Below the pieces are notes generated by a model that had not been told where the DNA came from, did not search any database, and saw nothing but the letters and a program-made list of their open reading frames with translations. Of a stretch of DNA of 55,858 nt, positions 1 through 10,525 are shown piece by piece; the first letter of the stretch is position 1; every line of letters begins with the position of its first letter. The stretch covers positions 1 through 55,858 of the forward strand of contig PKDT01000008.1 in assembly GCA_002863085.1 (NCBI GenBank), read 5' to 3'. The stretch comes from Flavobacteriales bacterium (lineage in GTDB: Bacteria > Bacteroidota > Bacteroidia > Flavobacteriales > TMED113). Made by a program: the position numbers and the translations under genes.

Positions 1-310
1 AATAATTTAGCCTGTATCCTTCAATTCTTAAAATTTTTGCAAATACAGAGTGAAATGTTCCCATCCAAAGTCTAAATGATTGTTCGCTGTTAGTCAGTTT
101 GAAAACCCTCTGTTTCATCTCATTTGCTGCCTTGTTGGTAAATGTTAGAGCTAAAATATTTTTTGGATCTACACCGTTTTTTAAAAGAAATGCAATTCTT
201 TCTGTAATAACCCTCGTTTTACCAGATCCAGGTCCAGCAATTATCATCACAGGACCATCGATTTTTCTAACAGCTTGAAGTTGTTGAGGATTTAAATTTT
301 TTGAAATCAT
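1..310 (-). CDS. UvrD/PcrA-type ATP-dependent DNA helicase, N-terminal part
   Basis: Superfamily 1A helicase, cut by the window edge; only the first 103 residues are visible. Translating the minus strand from the ATG at 310 gives a Q-motif (LNPQQLQAV, residues 6-14), Walker A (AGPGSGKT, 25-32), motif Ia (ALTFTNKAANEM, 54-65) and the following GTFHSVFAKILR segment. This is the 1A domain of UvrD, PcrA or Rep, which unwind DNA 3'-5' in repair and replication restart. It is transcribed away from the ribosomal cluster, with 288 bp between. The family is certain; UvrD versus PcrA cannot be decided from this part. Confidence 0.93.
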   Translation of the reverse strand, partial: MISKNLNPQQLQAVRKIDGPVMIIAGPGSGKTRVITERIAFLLKNGVDPKNILALTFTNKAANEMKQRVFKLTNSEQSFRLWMGTFHSVFAKILRIEGYRLNY

Positions 311-511
311 TTCAAAGCGTTTGTTAAATTATTAAACTAAAAATAGTTATTTTTTTAATCATTTGGTGATAAATTACTCGCTAGAAATCAATGTTTATTT
401 CATCAGTGTTAAAAATTGTTTAGTTCCCTCAAAATCAACGTTTTATAGTTGTTTGCTCTATTTTTTTAAAAAATATCGGATCGTCATTTTAAAAAAAAAG
501 AAAAATTTGGT

Positions 512-541
512 TTGATATAAAAATTAAAATTTATAGATTTG
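512..541 (+). promoter_or_regulatory. Bacteroidota-type promoter for the ribosomal supercluster
   Basis: A TTG at 512-514 and a TAGATTTG box at 534-541 lie 19 bp apart. They match the Bacteroidota housekeeping sigma consensus (TTG, then TAnnTTTG about 19 bp later). The box is 57 bp upstream of the rpsL start. The rest of the 311-598 intergenic region is AT-rich, with no other feature I could support. Confidence 0.7.
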
Positions 542-598
542 CAAACCATTTTTAGGAATGGAAAATAAATATTGATTTGTAACAGATAAAAGAAATAT

Positions 599-976
599 AT
601 GCCCACGATACAACAATTAGTAAGGAAAGGAAGAAGGTCCTCAATAAAAAAAAGTAAATCATTAGCACTTAGTGCATGTCCGCAGCGTAGAGGAGTATGT
701 ACGAGAGTCTATACTACAACCCCTAAAAAGCCAAATTCAGCCATGAGAAAAGTTGCTAGGGTGAGGCTTACAAATGGTTTTGAGGTAAACGCCTATATTC
801 CTGGAGAGGGTCATAATTTACAGGAACATTCAATAGTGTTAGTAAGGGGTGGTAGAGTCAAGGATTTACCAGGCGTTAGATATCACATAGTGCGTGGTGC
901 ACTTGATACTGCTGGTGTTGAGGGAAGAAATCAAAGAAGATCCAAATATGGTACAAAAAAAGCAAAAAAGAAGTAA
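599..976 (+). CDS. rpsL: 30S ribosomal protein S12
   Basis: S12 sits at the decoding centre and monitors codon-anticodon pairing. The 125 residues match the family from end to end: the [12 protein letters not shown] segment carries the wild-type lysine that is altered in streptomycin resistance, and [13 protein letters not shown] holds the Asp that is methylthiolated in many bacteria. It is first in the supercluster, 57 bp after a TAnnTTTG box, and rpsG follows after 18 bp. The ATG at 599 gives the usual [13 protein letters not shown]-terminus. Confidence 0.98.
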   Translation: MPTIQQLVRKGRRSSIKKSKSLALSACPQRRGVCTRVYTTTPKKPNSAMRKVARVRLTNGFEVNAYIPGEGHNLQEHSIVLVRGGRVKDLPGVRYHIVRGALDTAGVEGRNQRRSKYGTKKAKKK

Positions 977-994
977 TCATTAAATTTTAAAATT

Positions 995-1465
995 GTGAGA
1001 AAATCAAGAGCTAAAAAAAGAATTCTGTTGCCTGATCCAAAATTTGGAGATAAACTCGTAACCAGATTCGTTAACACAATGATGATGAGCGGCAAAAAAA
1101 ATCTCGCTTTTAAAATTTTTTACGACGCAATTGAGATTATTGAAAAAAATAATTTTGAAGAAAATAGCCTCGATGTATGGAAAAAAGCACTTTCAAATGT
1201 TATGCCCCAAGTTGAGGTTCGTAGCAGAAGAATTGGTGGTGCTACATTTCAAATACCAATGGAAATTAGACCTGAGCGTAAAATTTCAATGGCCATGACT
1301 TGGATGATAAAATTTTCTCGTAAAAGAAACGAAAAATCCATGGCTCAAAAACTTGCTGGTGAAATAATGGCAGCATATAAAGAGGAGGGAGCGTCTATCA
1401 AGAAAAAAACTGAAGTTCATAAGATGGCTGAGGCTAACAAAGCTTTTTCCCATTTTAGATTTTAA
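995..1465 (+). CDS. rpsG: 30S ribosomal protein S7
   Basis: S7 nucleates folding of the 3' major domain of 16S rRNA and lies near the E-site tRNA. The 156 residues are full length: basic N-terminus (MRKSRAKKR), then PDPKFGD, VNTMMMSGKK, and the PQVEVRSRRIGGATFQIP loop, ending ANKAFSHFRF. The start is GTG at 995, since no ATG is available before the conserved N-terminus. It lies between rpsL and fusA as in most bacterial str operons. Confidence 0.98.
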   Translation: MRKSRAKKRILLPDPKFGDKLVTRFVNTMMMSGKKNLAFKIFYDAIEIIEKNNFEENSLDVWKKALSNVMPQVEVRSRRIGGATFQIPMEIRPERKISMAMTWMIKFSRKRNEKSMAQKLAGEIMAAYKEEGASIKKKTEVHKMAEANKAFSHFRF

Positions 1466-1477
1466 ATAATTATAATT

Positions 1478-3583
1478 ATGGCTCAAAGAGATTTAAAGTA
1501 TACAAGAAACATTGGAATTATGGCCCACATTGATGCTGGGAAAACAACTACAACCGAAAGAATCTTATATTACACTGGACTCAGTCACAAAATTGGTGAA
1601 GTTCATGATGGTGCTGCAACTATGGACTGGATGGAACAGGAACAAGAACGAGGAATAACCATTACTTCTGCAGCAACAACTACCAATTGGAAGTTTAGAA
1701 ATGAAGAGTTCAAGATGAATATTATTGATACTCCCGGCCACGTAGACTTCACTGTTGAAGTTGAGCGTTCTTTAAGAGTTCTCGACGGTGCAGTTGCATT
1801 GTTTTGTGCCTCAGGAGGTGTTGAGCCACAATCTGAGACTGTTTGGAGACAAGCTGATAGATATAACGTTCCACGAATTGGATTTGTCAATAAGATGGAC
1901 CGAATAGGTGCTGACTTTTTTAGATGTGTTGAACAAGTTAAGGAAAGACTAAATGGAAATCCAATTCCATTACAAATACCAATTGGCTCTGAAGATAATT
2001 TCAAAGGTGTTGTTGACCTTGTCACAATGAAAGGAATTATTTGGAACGAAGAAGATCTTGGAATGACCTTTAAAGAGGTTGAGATACCAGAAGATTTAAA
2101 GGATACTGCCAGCGAGTGGAGAGATAAAATGCTTGAGGCCGTTGCTGAGTCTGATGAAGCTTTGATGGAAAAGTATTTTGAAGATGCGTCTTCAATTACT
2201 TCATCCGAGATTGAAAAGGCAATTAGAACTGCAACATTAAATATGAGCATCACACCAATGTTATGCGGATCTGCATTTAAAAATAAAGGTGTTCAGACCT
2301 TACTTGACAACGTTATGTTGTATCTCCCAAGCCCGTTAGATGTACCGTCTATTGTAGGTTTAGATCCAAAGTCAGATGAGGAAACAACAAGAAAACCTCA
2401 AAACTCGGAGCCATTCTCTGCTTTAGCTTTTAAAATTGCTACTGATCCCTTTGTTGGTAGATTATGTTTTTTTAGAGTATATTCTGGAGTGTTGCAATCG
2501 GGATCATATATTTATAATACACGCTCAGGATCAAAGGAAAGAATTTCTAGAATCTTTCAAATGCATTCAAACTCTAGAAATGCTCTTGACAAGATTGAAG
2601 CAGGTGACATAGGTGCAGCTGTAGGTTTCAAAGATATAAGAACTGGTGACACACTTTGTGTTGAAAACGCTCAGGTTGTTTTAGAGTCAATGGATTTTCC
2701 AGATCCAGTTATAGGTATTGCTGTTGAACCAAAAACCCAAAATGATGTAGATAAACTTGGCGTGGCTCTCAGTAAATTATCTGAAGAAGATCCAACATTT
2801 CAGGTCAAGTCCGATCATGACACTGGCCAAACAATTATTTCCGGAATGGGTGAATTGCATTTAGAGGTTCTCGTTGACAGACTAAAACGTGAGTTCAATG
2901 TCGAATGTAATCAAGGTGCTCCTCAGGTTAATTACAAAGAAACAATCAAAGGATCTGTAGATCATAGAGAAGTTTACAAAAAACAGACCGGTGGTAGAGG
3001 TAAATTTGCAGACATCATTTTTACTGTTGAGCCCAATGATGACAAAGAAAATCCTGGTTTGTTATTTGTTGACAAAGTTAAAGGGGGTAATATCCCAAAA
3101 GAGTTCATCCCCTCTGTCAAAAAAGGTTTTATGGATTCAATGAAAAATGGAGTATTAGCTGGGTATGAAATCGATTCAATGAAAGTCACATTAAATGATG
3201 GTTCATTTCACGCAGTTGATTCAGATCAACTATCATTTGAAATATGTGCTAAATCTGCATTCAGAGAAGCACTTCCGAAGTGCCAGCCAGTTTTACTTGA
3301 GCCTTTCATGAAACTAGAAGTTGTCACACCAGAAGCAAACATGGGAGACGTCATTGGCGATTTGAATAAAAGACGTGGACTTATTGAAGGAACTAGCGAG
3401 AGAAGTGGTGCTACAATTGTAAATGCAAAAGTTCCCCTTTCTGAAATGTTTGGTTACGTTACAGACCTTAGAACGATAACATCTGGACGTGCAACTTCAA
3501 CAATGGAGTTTAGCCATTATGACGAGGTGCCAAAGAACATCGCTGATGATGTGGTTGCAAAAAATAAAAAAGTAGAAGCATAA
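1478..3583 (+). CDS. fusA: Elongation factor G
   Basis: EF-G is the translocation GTPase, and with RRF it splits ribosomes. The 701 residues are normal length. Visible motifs are G1 AHIDAGKT (16-23), G2 [12 protein letters not shown]3 DTPGHVDF, G4 NKMD, and the domain V signature [17 protein letters not shown] near the C-terminus. The ATG at 1478 is preceded by AATT, as in many genes here. rpsJ starts 2 bp after the stop and there is no tuf gene in between, unlike the enterobacterial str operon. A second EF-G paralogue cannot be excluded elsewhere in the genome. Confidence 0.98.
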   Translation: MAQRDLKYTRNIGIMAHIDAGKTTTTERILYYTGLSHKIGEVHDGAATMDWMEQEQERGITITSAATTTNWKFRNEEFKMNIIDTPGHVDFTVEVERSLRVLDGAVALFCASGGVEPQSETVWRQADRYNVPRIGFVNKMDRIGADFFRCVEQVKERLNGNPIPLQIPIGSEDNFKGVVDLVTMKGIIWNEEDLGMTFKEVEIPEDLKDTASEWRDKMLEAVAESDEALMEKYFEDASSITSSEIEKAIRTATLNMSITPMLCGSAFKNKGVQTLLDNVMLYLPSPLDVPSIVGLDPKSDEETTRKPQNSEPFSALAFKIATDPFVGRLCFFRVYSGVLQSGSYIYNTRSGSKERISRIFQMHSNSRNALDKIEAGDIGAAVGFKDIRTGDTLCVENAQVVLESMDFPDPVIGIAVEPKTQNDVDKLGVALSKLSEEDPTFQVKSDHDTGQTIISGMGELHLEVLVDRLKREFNVECNQGAPQVNYKETIKGSVDHREVYKKQTGGRGKFADIIFTVEPNDDKENPGLLFVDKVKGGNIPKEFIPSVKKGFMDSMKNGVLAGYEIDSMKVTLNDGSFHAVDSDQLSFEICAKSAFREALPKCQPVLLEPFMKLEVVTPEANMGDVIGDLNKRRGLIEGTSERSGATIVNAKVPLSEMFGYVTDLRTITSGRATSTMEFSHYDEVPKNIADDVVAKNKKVEA

Positions 3584-3585
3584 TT

Positions 3586-3891
3586 ATGAGTCAGAGAATT
3601 AGAATTAAACTTAAATCATATGATTTTAACTTAGTAGATAAATCTGCTGAAAAAATCGTTAAGACGGTTAAGTCTACCGGAGCAGTTGTAAGTGGGCCTA
3701 TTCCATTGCCAACAAACAAGAAAATTTTCACGGTTCTACGTTCACCACACGTAAATAAAAAATCTCGTGAACAGTTTGAACTTAACTCTTACAAAAGACT
3801 ATTAGACATTTATAGTACTTCGACCAGCACAGTTGATGCTCTTATGAAATTAGAGCTTCCGAGTGGGGTAGAAGTAGAAATTAAAGCATAA
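3586..3891 (+). CDS. rpsJ: 30S ribosomal protein S10
   Basis: S10 is in the 30S head and, with NusB, also takes part in transcription antitermination. The 101 residues align throughout: [14 protein letters not shown] at the start, then [30 protein letters not shown], which covers the long loop. It is the first gene of the S10 part of the cluster, but it follows fusA by 2 bp with no promoter of its own visible, so str and S10 are probably co-transcribed. Confidence 0.98.
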   Translation: MSQRIRIKLKSYDFNLVDKSAEKIVKTVKSTGAVVSGPIPLPTNKKIFTVLRSPHVNKKSREQFELNSYKRLLDIYSTSTSTVDALMKLELPSGVEVEIKA

Positions 3892-3894
3892 GTT

Positions 3895-4545
3895 ATGGCA
3901 GGTATAATTGGTAAAAAAATAGGAATGAGTAGTTTTTTCGATCAAGATGGAAAGAGTATTCCATGTACTATGATTGAAGCTGGTCCATGTATTGTGACTC
4001 AAATAAAAAACATTGAAAAAGATGGCTATTCTGCTATACAACTGGGTTTCGAAGATAAGAATCTGAAAAAGTTGAAAAAGTCAGAAATCGGACATGTTAA
4101 AAATGCTTCTTGTCAACCACTAAAAACATACTCCGAATTCAAAAACAACTACACTAGAACTAATGATGAGGGAACTTCAGAGCAGTTTGAGCCAAATGTT
4201 GGAGATATTGTTGGAGTTGATATGTTCAACGAAGGCGAATTTGTTGATGTGACTAGTACTAGCAAAGGTAAAGGTTTTCAAGGTGTTGTTAAGCGACACG
4301 GATTCGCTGGTGTCGGTGATGCTACTCACGGACAACATAACAGAATGCGTGCCCCAGGTTCAATTGGTGCAGCTTCTTATCCGGCAAGGGTCTTCAAAGG
4401 AATGCGAATGGCTGGCAGAATGGGGGGTGAAAAAGTCAAGATAAAGAATCTAAAAGTTCTTAAGATATTAAAAGAAAAAAACGTCATCATACTGAAGGGG
4501 GCTGTTCCCGGACATAATAATACTTACGTAAATATTACAAATTAA
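3895..4545 (+). CDS. rplC: 50S ribosomal protein L3
   Basis: L3 has a globular surface domain and an extension reaching the peptidyl-transferase centre. The 216 residues begin [15 protein letters not shown] and contain the family core [14 protein letters not shown]...[22 protein letters not shown]-like segment (here [18 protein letters not shown]), then [14 protein letters not shown]-like residues. It overlaps rplD by one base (TAATG at 4543-4547), which suggests translational coupling. Confidence 0.98.
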   Translation: MAGIIGKKIGMSSFFDQDGKSIPCTMIEAGPCIVTQIKNIEKDGYSAIQLGFEDKNLKKLKKSEIGHVKNASCQPLKTYSEFKNNYTRTNDEGTSEQFEPNVGDIVGVDMFNEGEFVDVTSTSKGKGFQGVVKRHGFAGVGDATHGQHNRMRAPGSIGAASYPARVFKGMRMAGRMGGEKVKIKNLKVLKILKEKNVIILKGAVPGHNNTYVNITN

Positions 4546-5165
4546 TGAAGTTACCAATACTAAATACCAAAGGTAAAGAAACCGGTAGAGAAGCGACGTT
4601 AGCTAAATCCATATTTGGAGTTGACCCTCACGAGCATTCAGTTTATTTATCTGTAAAGCAGATTAGAGCAAATACTAGACAAGGTACTAGCAAAACCAAA
4701 GAAAGAGGTGAGATAAAAGGTAGTACCAGAAAAATAAAAAAACAGAAAGGTACTGGAACTGCAAGAGCTGGTAGTATAAAAAATCCTCTATTTAGAGGCG
4801 GTGGCCGAATATTTGGTCCATCTCCGAGAAACTACGATACCAAGCTTAACCGAAAAGTTAAAGAGCTTGCACGTCGCTCTGCTCTGAGCTCAAAAGCCAA
4901 ATCTAAAAATATTGTTGTTATTGAAGACTTCGATTTTCAGACACCAAAAACTAAAAGTTTTTTAAAAATTTTAGAAAACTTAAAACTTGGTTCAGAAAAA
5001 ATAATGCTAATAATGTCTGAATCAAAAAACTCAGTTCTTTTGTCTGCTAAAAATTTGAAAAAGGCAAATGTAGTTCTGTTTAACGAAATTAATGTTTACA
5101 ACATATTAGATGCACAAAAGTTGATTATTGTTGAAAGTGCCCTAGAAAACTTAAATAAAAAATAA
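4545..5165 (+). CDS. rplD: 50S ribosomal protein L4
   Basis: L4 lines the peptide exit tunnel; in E. coli it also represses the S10 operon, though nothing here shows that for this organism. The 206 residues include the tunnel loop with KQKGTGTARAGSIKNPLFRGGG and FGPSPRNY, followed by the Rossmann-like globular domain (IVVIEDFDF). The start ATG shares a base with the rplC stop, and rplW starts directly after the stop codon, so the three genes are tightly coupled. Confidence 0.97.
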   Translation: MKLPILNTKGKETGREATLAKSIFGVDPHEHSVYLSVKQIRANTRQGTSKTKERGEIKGSTRKIKKQKGTGTARAGSIKNPLFRGGGRIFGPSPRNYDTKLNRKVKELARRSALSSKAKSKNIVVIEDFDFQTPKTKSFLKILENLKLGSEKIMLIMSESKNSVLLSAKNLKKANVVLFNEINVYNILDAQKLIIVESALENLNKK

Positions 5166-5456
5166 ATGGATTTATTACTTAGACCTATTGTAACAGAAAA
5201 AGTGACATCACAAACAGAAAAATTCAACAGATACGCTTTCGTGGTGTCAAAAGATGCGAACAAGATTGAGATTAAAAAATCAGTTGAGACCATCTACAAT
5301 GTGTCAGTGAAATCTGTCAGAACAATGAACTACTATGGTAAAACAAAGAACAGGTTTACAAAAACTGGTGTAACCCGTGGTAAAAAAAATGCTTTTAAGA
5401 AAGCAATTGTCGAATTAATTGATGGCAATAGTATTGACTTTTATAATAACGTATAA
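5166..5456 (+). CDS. rplW: 50S ribosomal protein L23
   Basis: L23 is at the tunnel exit and is the docking site for trigger factor and SRP. The 96 residues begin [12 protein letters not shown], the conserved start of the family, and contain [39 protein letters not shown]. The reading frame follows the rplD stop with no intergenic base. rplB follows after 2 bp. Confidence 0.97.
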   Translation: MDLLLRPIVTEKVTSQTEKFNRYAFVVSKDANKIEIKKSVETIYNVSVKSVRTMNYYGKTKNRFTKTGVTRGKKNAFKKAIVELIDGNSIDFYNNV

Positions 5457-5458
5457 TC

Positions 5459-6280
5459 ATGGCTGTAAAGAAAATTAACCCACTTACTCCTGGACAAAGA
5501 TTTAAGGTTGTAACAACTTTTGATGATATAACTTCTTCAAAACCAGAGAAGTCACTTGTTAAAGTCAAGAAAAGAAGTGGCGGTAGAAATAATGACGGTA
5601 GAATGACAATGAGATATGTTGGAGGGGGGCACAAAAAAAAATACAGAGTTGTTGATTTCAAAAGAGATAAGTTTGGCATTCCAGCCACTGTCAAGTCAAT
5701 TGAGTATGATCCCAACAGAACCGCAAGAATTGCACTTTTACACTATGTTGATGGAGAAAAAAGATACATAATTGCTCCAGATGATCTAAATATTGGTGAT
5801 AAACTTACCTCCGGAAAAGGAGTGCCACCAAACATTGGTAATAGCTTATTTTTATCCGACATTCCATTGGGAACAACAATACATAATGTTGAATTATACC
5901 CAGGTAAAGGAGCTTCGTTTGCTAGGAGTGCTGGTGCAAGTGTACAAATTGTTGCAAGAGAAGGAAAGTATGCAACATTAAAGTTACCTAGTGGAGAAAG
6001 CAGATTAGTCTTACTTACCTGTTTGGCTACAATTGGGACCGTATCTAACTCTGAACACGGGTTACAAAAGTCAGGAAAGGCCGGAAGAAGCAGATGGTTT
6101 GGACGACGACCAAGAACAAGAGGTGTTGCTATGAACCCTGTTGACCATCCTATGGGGGGAGGTGAAGGTAAAGCCTCGGGTGGACATCCTAGGTCTAGAA
6201 ATGGTGTACCTGCAAAAGGATATAAAACACGCTCTAAGAAAAAATTGTCCAATAAATACATAATTAAAAGAAGAAAATAA
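5459..6280 (+). CDS. rplB: 50S ribosomal protein L2
   Basis: L2 is needed for subunit association and peptidyl-transferase activity. The 273 residues are standard length: N-terminal [22 protein letters not shown], a central SH3-like domain ([28 protein letters not shown]), and the C-terminal loop [18 protein letters not shown], which holds the conserved His near the catalytic centre. A long reading frame on the opposite strand (5743-6261) is a shadow of this gene. Confidence 0.98.
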   Translation: MAVKKINPLTPGQRFKVVTTFDDITSSKPEKSLVKVKKRSGGRNNDGRMTMRYVGGGHKKKYRVVDFKRDKFGIPATVKSIEYDPNRTARIALLHYVDGEKRYIIAPDDLNIGDKLTSGKGVPPNIGNSLFLSDIPLGTTIHNVELYPGKGASFARSAGASVQIVAREGKYATLKLPSGESRLVLLTCLATIGTVSNSEHGLQKSGKAGRSRWFGRRPRTRGVAMNPVDHPMGGGEGKASGGHPRSRNGVPAKGYKTRSKKKLSNKYIIKRRK

Positions 6281-6282
6281 AA

Positions 6283-6549
6283 ATGGGAAGATCTTTAAAA
6301 AAAGGACCATATGTTCATTATAAATTGTTGAAAAAAGTTGAGGAAAACCTTAGCAACAACAAAAAAGCTGTCATAAAAACATGGAGCAGGTCATCCATGA
6401 TCATTCCGGACTTTGTAGGCCAGACATTTGCTGTACACAACGGTAGACAATTTGTTCCTGTGTTTATTACTGAAAATATGGTTGGACATAAACTTGGAGA
6501 ATTTTCACCTACCAGATCTTTCAGAGGACATGGCGGAAAAAAAAGATAA
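6283..6549 (+). CDS. rpsS: 30S ribosomal protein S19
   Basis: S19 binds the 30S head with S13 and contacts the A-site finger. The 88 residues are full length: [19 protein letters not shown] at the start, then [46 protein letters not shown], essentially the family signature. It sits 2 bp after rplB, with rplV 16 bp downstream. Confidence 0.98.
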   Translation: MGRSLKKGPYVHYKLLKKVEENLSNNKKAVIKTWSRSSMIIPDFVGQTFAVHNGRQFVPVFITENMVGHKLGEFSPTRSFRGHGGKKR

Positions 6550-6565
6550 TTTAACTACATAACTA

Positions 6566-6961
6566 ATGACAAGTACAAAAAATAAAAAAATCAGTAAAGC
6601 ATCCGAAAGTTTTGACAGTAAAGAAGTTGTTGCTAAATTAAAAAACTGTCCAACCTCACCCAGGAAAATGAGACTTGTTGTTGACCAAATTAGGGGTTTA
6701 AAAGTTGAGAAGGCGCTTGTGCTTCTTAAACACAGCACTAAGGATGCCTCTGTAAAATTAGAAAAGTTACTGCTATCTGCTGTTGCTAATTGGCAGACCA
6801 AATATGGCGATGAAGTTGCAGAACTTTCAGTAACCAAAATTTTTGTTGACTCTGGTAGAATGCTTAAACGTATGCAACCCGCACCGCAAGGTAGGGCTCA
6901 CAGAATTAGAAAACGCTCCAATCATGTTACATTAATGGTTGGACTAATTGATAAAATATAA
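6566..6961 (+). CDS. rplV: 50S ribosomal protein L22
   Basis: L22 contacts all 23S rRNA domains, and its beta-hairpin narrows the exit tunnel. The family core begins near residue 29 ([17 protein letters not shown]), and the hairpin is [23 protein letters not shown] near the C-terminus. At 131 residues it is about 20 longer than the E. coli protein because of a charged N-terminal extension rich in Lys and Ser. An internal start would remove this extension, but no better-placed ATG is visible. Confidence 0.96.
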   Translation: MTSTKNKKISKASESFDSKEVVAKLKNCPTSPRKMRLVVDQIRGLKVEKALVLLKHSTKDASVKLEKLLLSAVANWQTKYGDEVAELSVTKIFVDSGRMLKRMQPAPQGRAHRIRKRSNHVTLMVGLIDKI

Positions 6962-6963
6962 TT

Positions 6964-7686
6964 ATGGGACAAAAAACAAATCCAATTGGTAACAGATTAG
7001 GCTTCATTAGAGGATGGGATTCAGCATGGTATGGTGGCAAAGACTTTGGTGACAGAATATTAGAAGATTACAAAATTAGAAAATATCTACACGCTAGGCT
7101 TAAAAAAGCTAGTGTTTCAAAAATAGTAATTGAGAGAACTTTAAAAATTATAACAGTCACTATCAGTACCTCTCGTCCTGGACTAATAATCGGAAAAGGT
7201 GGACAAGAAGTAGATAAATTAAAAGAAGAATTGAAGAAAATAACATCAAAAGATGTACAAGTTAATATTTTTGAAATCAAAAGACCTGAGCTAGATGCAA
7301 AACTAGTTGCAAGAAATATAGCCAATCAAATTGAGGGGAGATTTCCTTACAGAAGGGCTGTCAAAATGGCTATTGCTGCAGCAATGAGAATGGGTGCAGA
7401 AGGAATAAAGGTTCAAGTATCTGGAAGGTTAAATGGTGTTGAAATGGCTAGATCTGAAATGTATAAAGAAGGACGTACCCCACTTCACACATTTCGAGCT
7501 GATATTGACTACTGCATTGAAGAAGCTTTGACCACTTACGGATTGATTGGGGTAAAAGTCTGGATTTGTAAAGGTGAAGTTTACGGAAAAAGAAGTCTTA
7601 CGCCCATTGAAACGATTGTTGTTGGTACAAAAAGAAATACTGGTAGACAAGGTCCAAGAAATAATAATACAAGAAGAAAAAAATAG
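6964..7686 (+). CDS. rpsC: 30S ribosomal protein S3
   Basis: S3 forms part of the mRNA entry channel and its helicase activity. The 240 residues begin [20 protein letters not shown]. The KH domain carries [20 protein letters not shown] with an intact GxxG loop, and the C-terminal domain contains [31 protein letters not shown] short basic tail ends in RRKK. It starts 2 bp after rplV, with AATTATG at the start codon. Confidence 0.98.
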   Translation: MGQKTNPIGNRLGFIRGWDSAWYGGKDFGDRILEDYKIRKYLHARLKKASVSKIVIERTLKIITVTISTSRPGLIIGKGGQEVDKLKEELKKITSKDVQVNIFEIKRPELDAKLVARNIANQIEGRFPYRRAVKMAIAAAMRMGAEGIKVQVSGRLNGVEMARSEMYKEGRTPLHTFRADIDYCIEEALTTYGLIGVKVWICKGEVYGKRSLTPIETIVVGTKRNTGRQGPRNNNTRRKK

Positions 7687-7699
7687 ATAATATTTAATT

Positions 7700-8119
7700 A
7701 TGTTACAGCCAAAAAAGACAAAATACAGAAAAAGTCAAAAGGGACGAATGAAAGGTAATGCTCAAAGGGGTGCATTACTCAATTTTGGGTCTTTTGGTAT
7801 CAAAGCCCTTGGAGAATGTTTCATTACTTCCCGCCAGATTGAAGCGGCACGTATTGCTGCCACAAGATATATGAAAAGAGAGGGGCAACTTTGGATAAGG
7901 ATTTTTCCAGATAAAGTATTGACAAAAAAACCTGCGGAAGTTAGAATGGGTAAGGGTAAAGGGGCTCCTGAGTATTGGGTGGCTGTAGTGAAACCTGGTA
8001 GGATGTTATTTGAATGTGATGGAGTTAGCTCTGAAATAGCTTCGGAAGCACTTAGATTAGCTGCACAGAAGCTTCCTGTAAAAACAAAGTTCATAAAAAG
8101 ACGTGATTTAATAAATTAA
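7700..8119 (+). CDS. rplP: 50S ribosomal protein L16
   Basis: L16 organises the A-site side of the peptidyl-transferase centre. The 139 residues run from [19 protein letters not shown] through [22 protein letters not shown] to the glycine-rich [23 protein letters not shown] loop, where an Arg is hydroxylated in some bacteria. Length and order (rpsC-rplP-rpmC) are standard. The stop is 2 bp before rpmC. Confidence 0.98.
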   Translation: MLQPKKTKYRKSQKGRMKGNAQRGALLNFGSFGIKALGECFITSRQIEAARIAATRYMKREGQLWIRIFPDKVLTKKPAEVRMGKGKGAPEYWVAVVKPGRMLFECDGVSSEIASEALRLAAQKLPVKTKFIKRRDLIN

Positions 8120-8121
8120 TT

Positions 8122-8316
8122 ATGGCAAATAAAAATTTAATAAGCGAAATGACAGACTTGGAACTCAAGAAAAAGTTGAGTGACTGCAAGGATGCTTACA
8201 CCAAAAAAAAGCTATTTCACAAGACAGCAACCTTAGACAATCCAATTTCTATTAGGTTTGACAGAAGAGAGATTGCAAAAGTTTTAACTGAAATTAATAA
8301 AAGAAAAATAAAATGA
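8122..8316 (+). CDS. rpmC: 50S ribosomal protein L29
   Basis: L29 is a small two-helix protein beside L23 at the tunnel exit. Its 64 residues include the typical helix-turn-helix pattern, [30 protein letters not shown], and then an [18 protein letters not shown]-terminal helix. Sequence conservation in this family is low, so position between rplP and rpsQ is part of the evidence. Its stop overlaps the rpsQ start as ATGA (8313-8316). Confidence 0.95.
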   Translation: MANKNLISEMTDLELKKKLSDCKDAYTKKKLFHKTATLDNPISIRFDRREIAKVLTEINKRKIK

Positions 8317-8570
8317 TTGAAAGAAAATTAAGAAAAGAGAGAATTGGAATCGTATCAAGCGTTTCGATGGAAAAATCAATTGTTGTTTCTGTAGAAAGAA
8401 GGGTAAAACATCCGAAGTATGAAAAGTTTGTAAAAACTACATCAAAATTTATGGCTCACGATGAGAATAATGAATGTACTGTAGGTGACAAGGTTTCGAT
8501 AATGGAGACAAGACCAATGAGCAAGAGAAAATGTTGGAGATTAGTTAAAGTATTAGAAAAAGTAAAATAA
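8313..8570 (+). CDS. rpsQ: 30S ribosomal protein S17
   Basis: S17 is a primary 16S rRNA-binding protein with an OB fold. The 85 residues contain [42 protein letters not shown] and the C-terminal [14 protein letters not shown], which match the family. The ATG at 8313 overlaps the rpmC stop by four bases, so the two are probably translationally coupled. rplN starts 1 bp after the stop. Confidence 0.97.
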   Translation: MIERKLRKERIGIVSSVSMEKSIVVSVERRVKHPKYEKFVKTTSKFMAHDENNECTVGDKVSIMETRPMSKRKCWRLVKVLEKVK

Positions 8571-8571
8571 T

Positions 8572-8940
8572 ATGGTACAACAAGAATCATTACTAAATGT
8601 AGCAGACAACACGGGTGCAAAAAAAGTTTTGTGCATCAGGGTTCTGGGTGGAACGAAAAGAAGATATGCATCACTTGGTGACAAAGTAGTGGTGTCAGTA
8701 AAGGCAGTTTCTCCAAATGGTACTGTTAAGAAAAAACAAGTGACAACTGCAGTAATCGTTAGAACAAAAAAAGAAGTTAAAAGGCGAGACGGATCTTATA
8801 TTAGATTTGATGATAATGCATGTGTACTGCTGGACACTAATGGAGAAATGAGAGGAACAAGAGTCTTTGGTCCCGTCGCACGTGAACTTAGAGATAAAAA
8901 TAATATGAAAATAATATCACTTGCACCAGAAGTGTTATAA
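8572..8940 (+). CDS. rplN: 50S ribosomal protein L14
   Basis: L14 lies on the 50S interface and is the docking site for the silencing factor RsfS. The 122 residues are standard: [27 protein letters not shown], then [53 protein letters not shown] and [12 protein letters not shown]. It lies between rpsQ and rplX, as in the standard spc order. Confidence 0.98.
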   Translation: MVQQESLLNVADNTGAKKVLCIRVLGGTKRRYASLGDKVVVSVKAVSPNGTVKKKQVTTAVIVRTKKEVKRRDGSYIRFDDNACVLLDTNGEMRGTRVFGPVARELRDKNNMKIISLAPEVL

Positions 8941-8956
8941 TTTAACTTAAAATGTT

Positions 8957-9277
8957 ATGTTTAAAATCAAACTAAAAAAAGGAGACACTGTAAAGGTAAT
9001 GACCGGAAAGTCAAAGGGACATATTGGAAGAATAATTTCAGTTGTTCCTAACAAAAATGTAGCTTACGTAGAGGGAGCTGGTATAGTTAGCCGTCACACA
9101 AAGCCAAATTCTCAAAATCCTGATGGCGGTATTATAAAAAAGGAATCTCCAATCAGCATTTCAAACCTAATGATGGTTGATGGTAAAGGAAATCATTCCA
9201 AAGTTGGGGTAAAATTTGATGAAAAAACAGGAAAACGACAAAGATTTTTTAAAACAACTGGAGAAATTGTAAAATGA
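8957..9277 (+). CDS. rplX: 50S ribosomal protein L24
   Basis: L24 is an early assembly protein with a KOW-type SH3 barrel. The 106 residues begin [29 protein letters not shown], the KOW motif, and continue with [14 protein letters not shown] and [22 protein letters not shown]. Its stop overlaps the rplE start as ATGA (9274-9277), indicating coupling. Confidence 0.97.
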   Translation: MFKIKLKKGDTVKVMTGKSKGHIGRIISVVPNKNVAYVEGAGIVSRHTKPNSQNPDGGIIKKESPISISNLMMVDGKGNHSKVGVKFDEKTGKRQRFFKTTGEIVK

Positions 9278-9825
9278 AAACATATACACCTAGACTTAAA
9301 AACAAATACAAGAGCGAGATAGTACCCAAACTCAAATCTGAGCTTGGCTACGAAAATCTAATGCAGGTTCCAAGACTAAGAAAAATATGTATCAATCAAG
9401 GAATCGGTCAAGCTGTAAATGATAAGAAATTAGTTGAAATTGCCGCTGACGAGATGACTAGGATTACTGGACAAAAGTCTGTTGTAGCTCTTTCTAAAAA
9501 GGATATTTCAAATTTTAAACTCAGAAAAGGTATGCCAATTGGTGTTAAGGTTACACTTAGAAAGGATAAAATGTATGAATTTTTAGACAGGCTTATCTCA
9601 GTTTCTCTTCCTGGAGTAAGAGATTTTCAAGGAATTAGTCCCAATGGTTTTGATGGTAGAGGAAATTATACCCTGGGAATAAAAGAACAAATAATTTTCC
9701 CTGAGATTAAAGTTGATGAAATAAAAAAAATAACAGGTATGGATATAACCTTCGTGACCTCTGCCAATTCTGACGAAGAAGGTTTGTCTTTATTAAAAGA
9801 ACTAGGTTTACCATTTAAAAAATAA
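9274..9825 (+). CDS. rplE: 50S ribosomal protein L5
   Basis: L5 binds 5S rRNA in the central protuberance and contacts P-site tRNA. The 183 residues contain [23 protein letters not shown], then [33 protein letters not shown] and [35 protein letters not shown], all family signatures. It starts inside the last codons of rplX by a four-base overlap; rpsN follows after 6 bp. Confidence 0.98.
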   Translation: MKTYTPRLKNKYKSEIVPKLKSELGYENLMQVPRLRKICINQGIGQAVNDKKLVEIAADEMTRITGQKSVVALSKKDISNFKLRKGMPIGVKVTLRKDKMYEFLDRLISVSLPGVRDFQGISPNGFDGRGNYTLGIKEQIIFPEIKVDEIKKITGMDITFVTSANSDEEGLSLLKELGLPFKK

Positions 9826-9831
9826 ATTCGT

Positions 9832-10101
9832 ATGGCAAAAGAATCAATGAAAGCAAGAGAGGTTAAGAGACAAAAACTTGTTTCCAAATATGCAAAAAAA
9901 AGAGAAGCACTAAAACTTTCAGGAGATTATACTGGTCTTCAAAAGCTTCCTAAGAACTCCTCGCCTGTTAGACTTCACAATCGATGTAAAATAACAGGCC
10001 GACCTAAAGGTTACATGCGAATCTTTGGAATATCTCGTGTAACTTTCAGAGAAATGGCAAATAAAGGACTGATTCCTGGAATAAAAAAATCAAGTTGGTA
10101 A
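9832..10101 (+). CDS. rpsN: 30S ribosomal protein S14 (zinc-independent type)
   Basis: S14 is a late-binding protein of the 30S head. At 89 residues it is the long form. It retains [43 protein letters not shown] but has only one Cys, so it lacks the two CxxC pairs of the zinc-binding form. This is the usual choice in Bacteroidota. It lies between rplE and rpsH. Confidence 0.97.
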   Translation: MAKESMKAREVKRQKLVSKYAKKREALKLSGDYTGLQKLPKNSSPVRLHNRCKITGRPKGYMRIFGISRVTFREMANKGLIPGIKKSSW

Positions 10102-10112
10102 AAATTAAAATT

Positions 10113-10511
10113 ATGATAACAGACTCAATAGGAAATTATTTAACTTCAATTAGAAACGCAATTCAAGCACAACATAAAGTTGTCAATGTTCCATCATCAA
10201 ACGTTAAAAAAGAGATTACGAAAGTGTTGATGGATCAAGGTTACATTTTGAACTATAAATTTATGACTGAAGGCAATAAAGAATCTATAAAAATTGCTTT
10301 GAAATATAATTCAGTTACTAATGTATCAGCTATAAAAGGTTTAAAACGTGTTAGCACACCTGGTCTTAGAAAATATTCTAGCTCATCAGATTTGCCAAGG
10401 GTTCTCAATGGCTTGGGTATTGCTGTTGTATCCACCTCAAAAGGAATTATGACTGATAAAAAAGCAAGGAAAATGAACATTGGTGGTGAAATAATTTGCC
10501 ATGTGTATTAA
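10113..10511 (+). CDS. rpsH: 30S ribosomal protein S8
   Basis: S8 is a primary 16S rRNA binder; in E. coli it also represses the spc operon. Starting at the ATG at 10113 gives MITDSIGNYLTSIRNAIQAQHKVV, which matches the family start. A TTG at 10095 in the same frame would overlap the end of rpsN and is less likely. The C-terminal signature is LPRVLNGLGIAVVSTSKGIMTDKKARKMNIGGEIICHVY. The product is 132 residues. Confidence 0.96.
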   Translation: MITDSIGNYLTSIRNAIQAQHKVVNVPSSNVKKEITKVLMDQGYILNYKFMTEGNKESIKIALKYNSVTNVSAIKGLKRVSTPGLRKYSSSSDLPRVLNGLGIAVVSTSKGIMTDKKARKMNIGGEIICHVY

Positions 10512-10525
10512 TAAAAAATAAAATT

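Noticed and set aside
311-598. Leader regulatory RNA (such as a ribosomal protein autoregulatory structure) before rpsL
   Set aside because: The transcript from the predicted promoter would have only about 50 bases of A/T-rich leader, with no stable stem.
1603-2253. 216-residue open frame antisense to fusA
   Set aside because: It lies wholly inside fusA on the opposite strand, has Ser/Ile-rich composition typical of a shadow frame, and shows no known motif.
5743-6261. 172-residue open frame antisense to rplB
   Set aside because: It is contained in a strongly conserved ribosomal gene and has no recognisable features.
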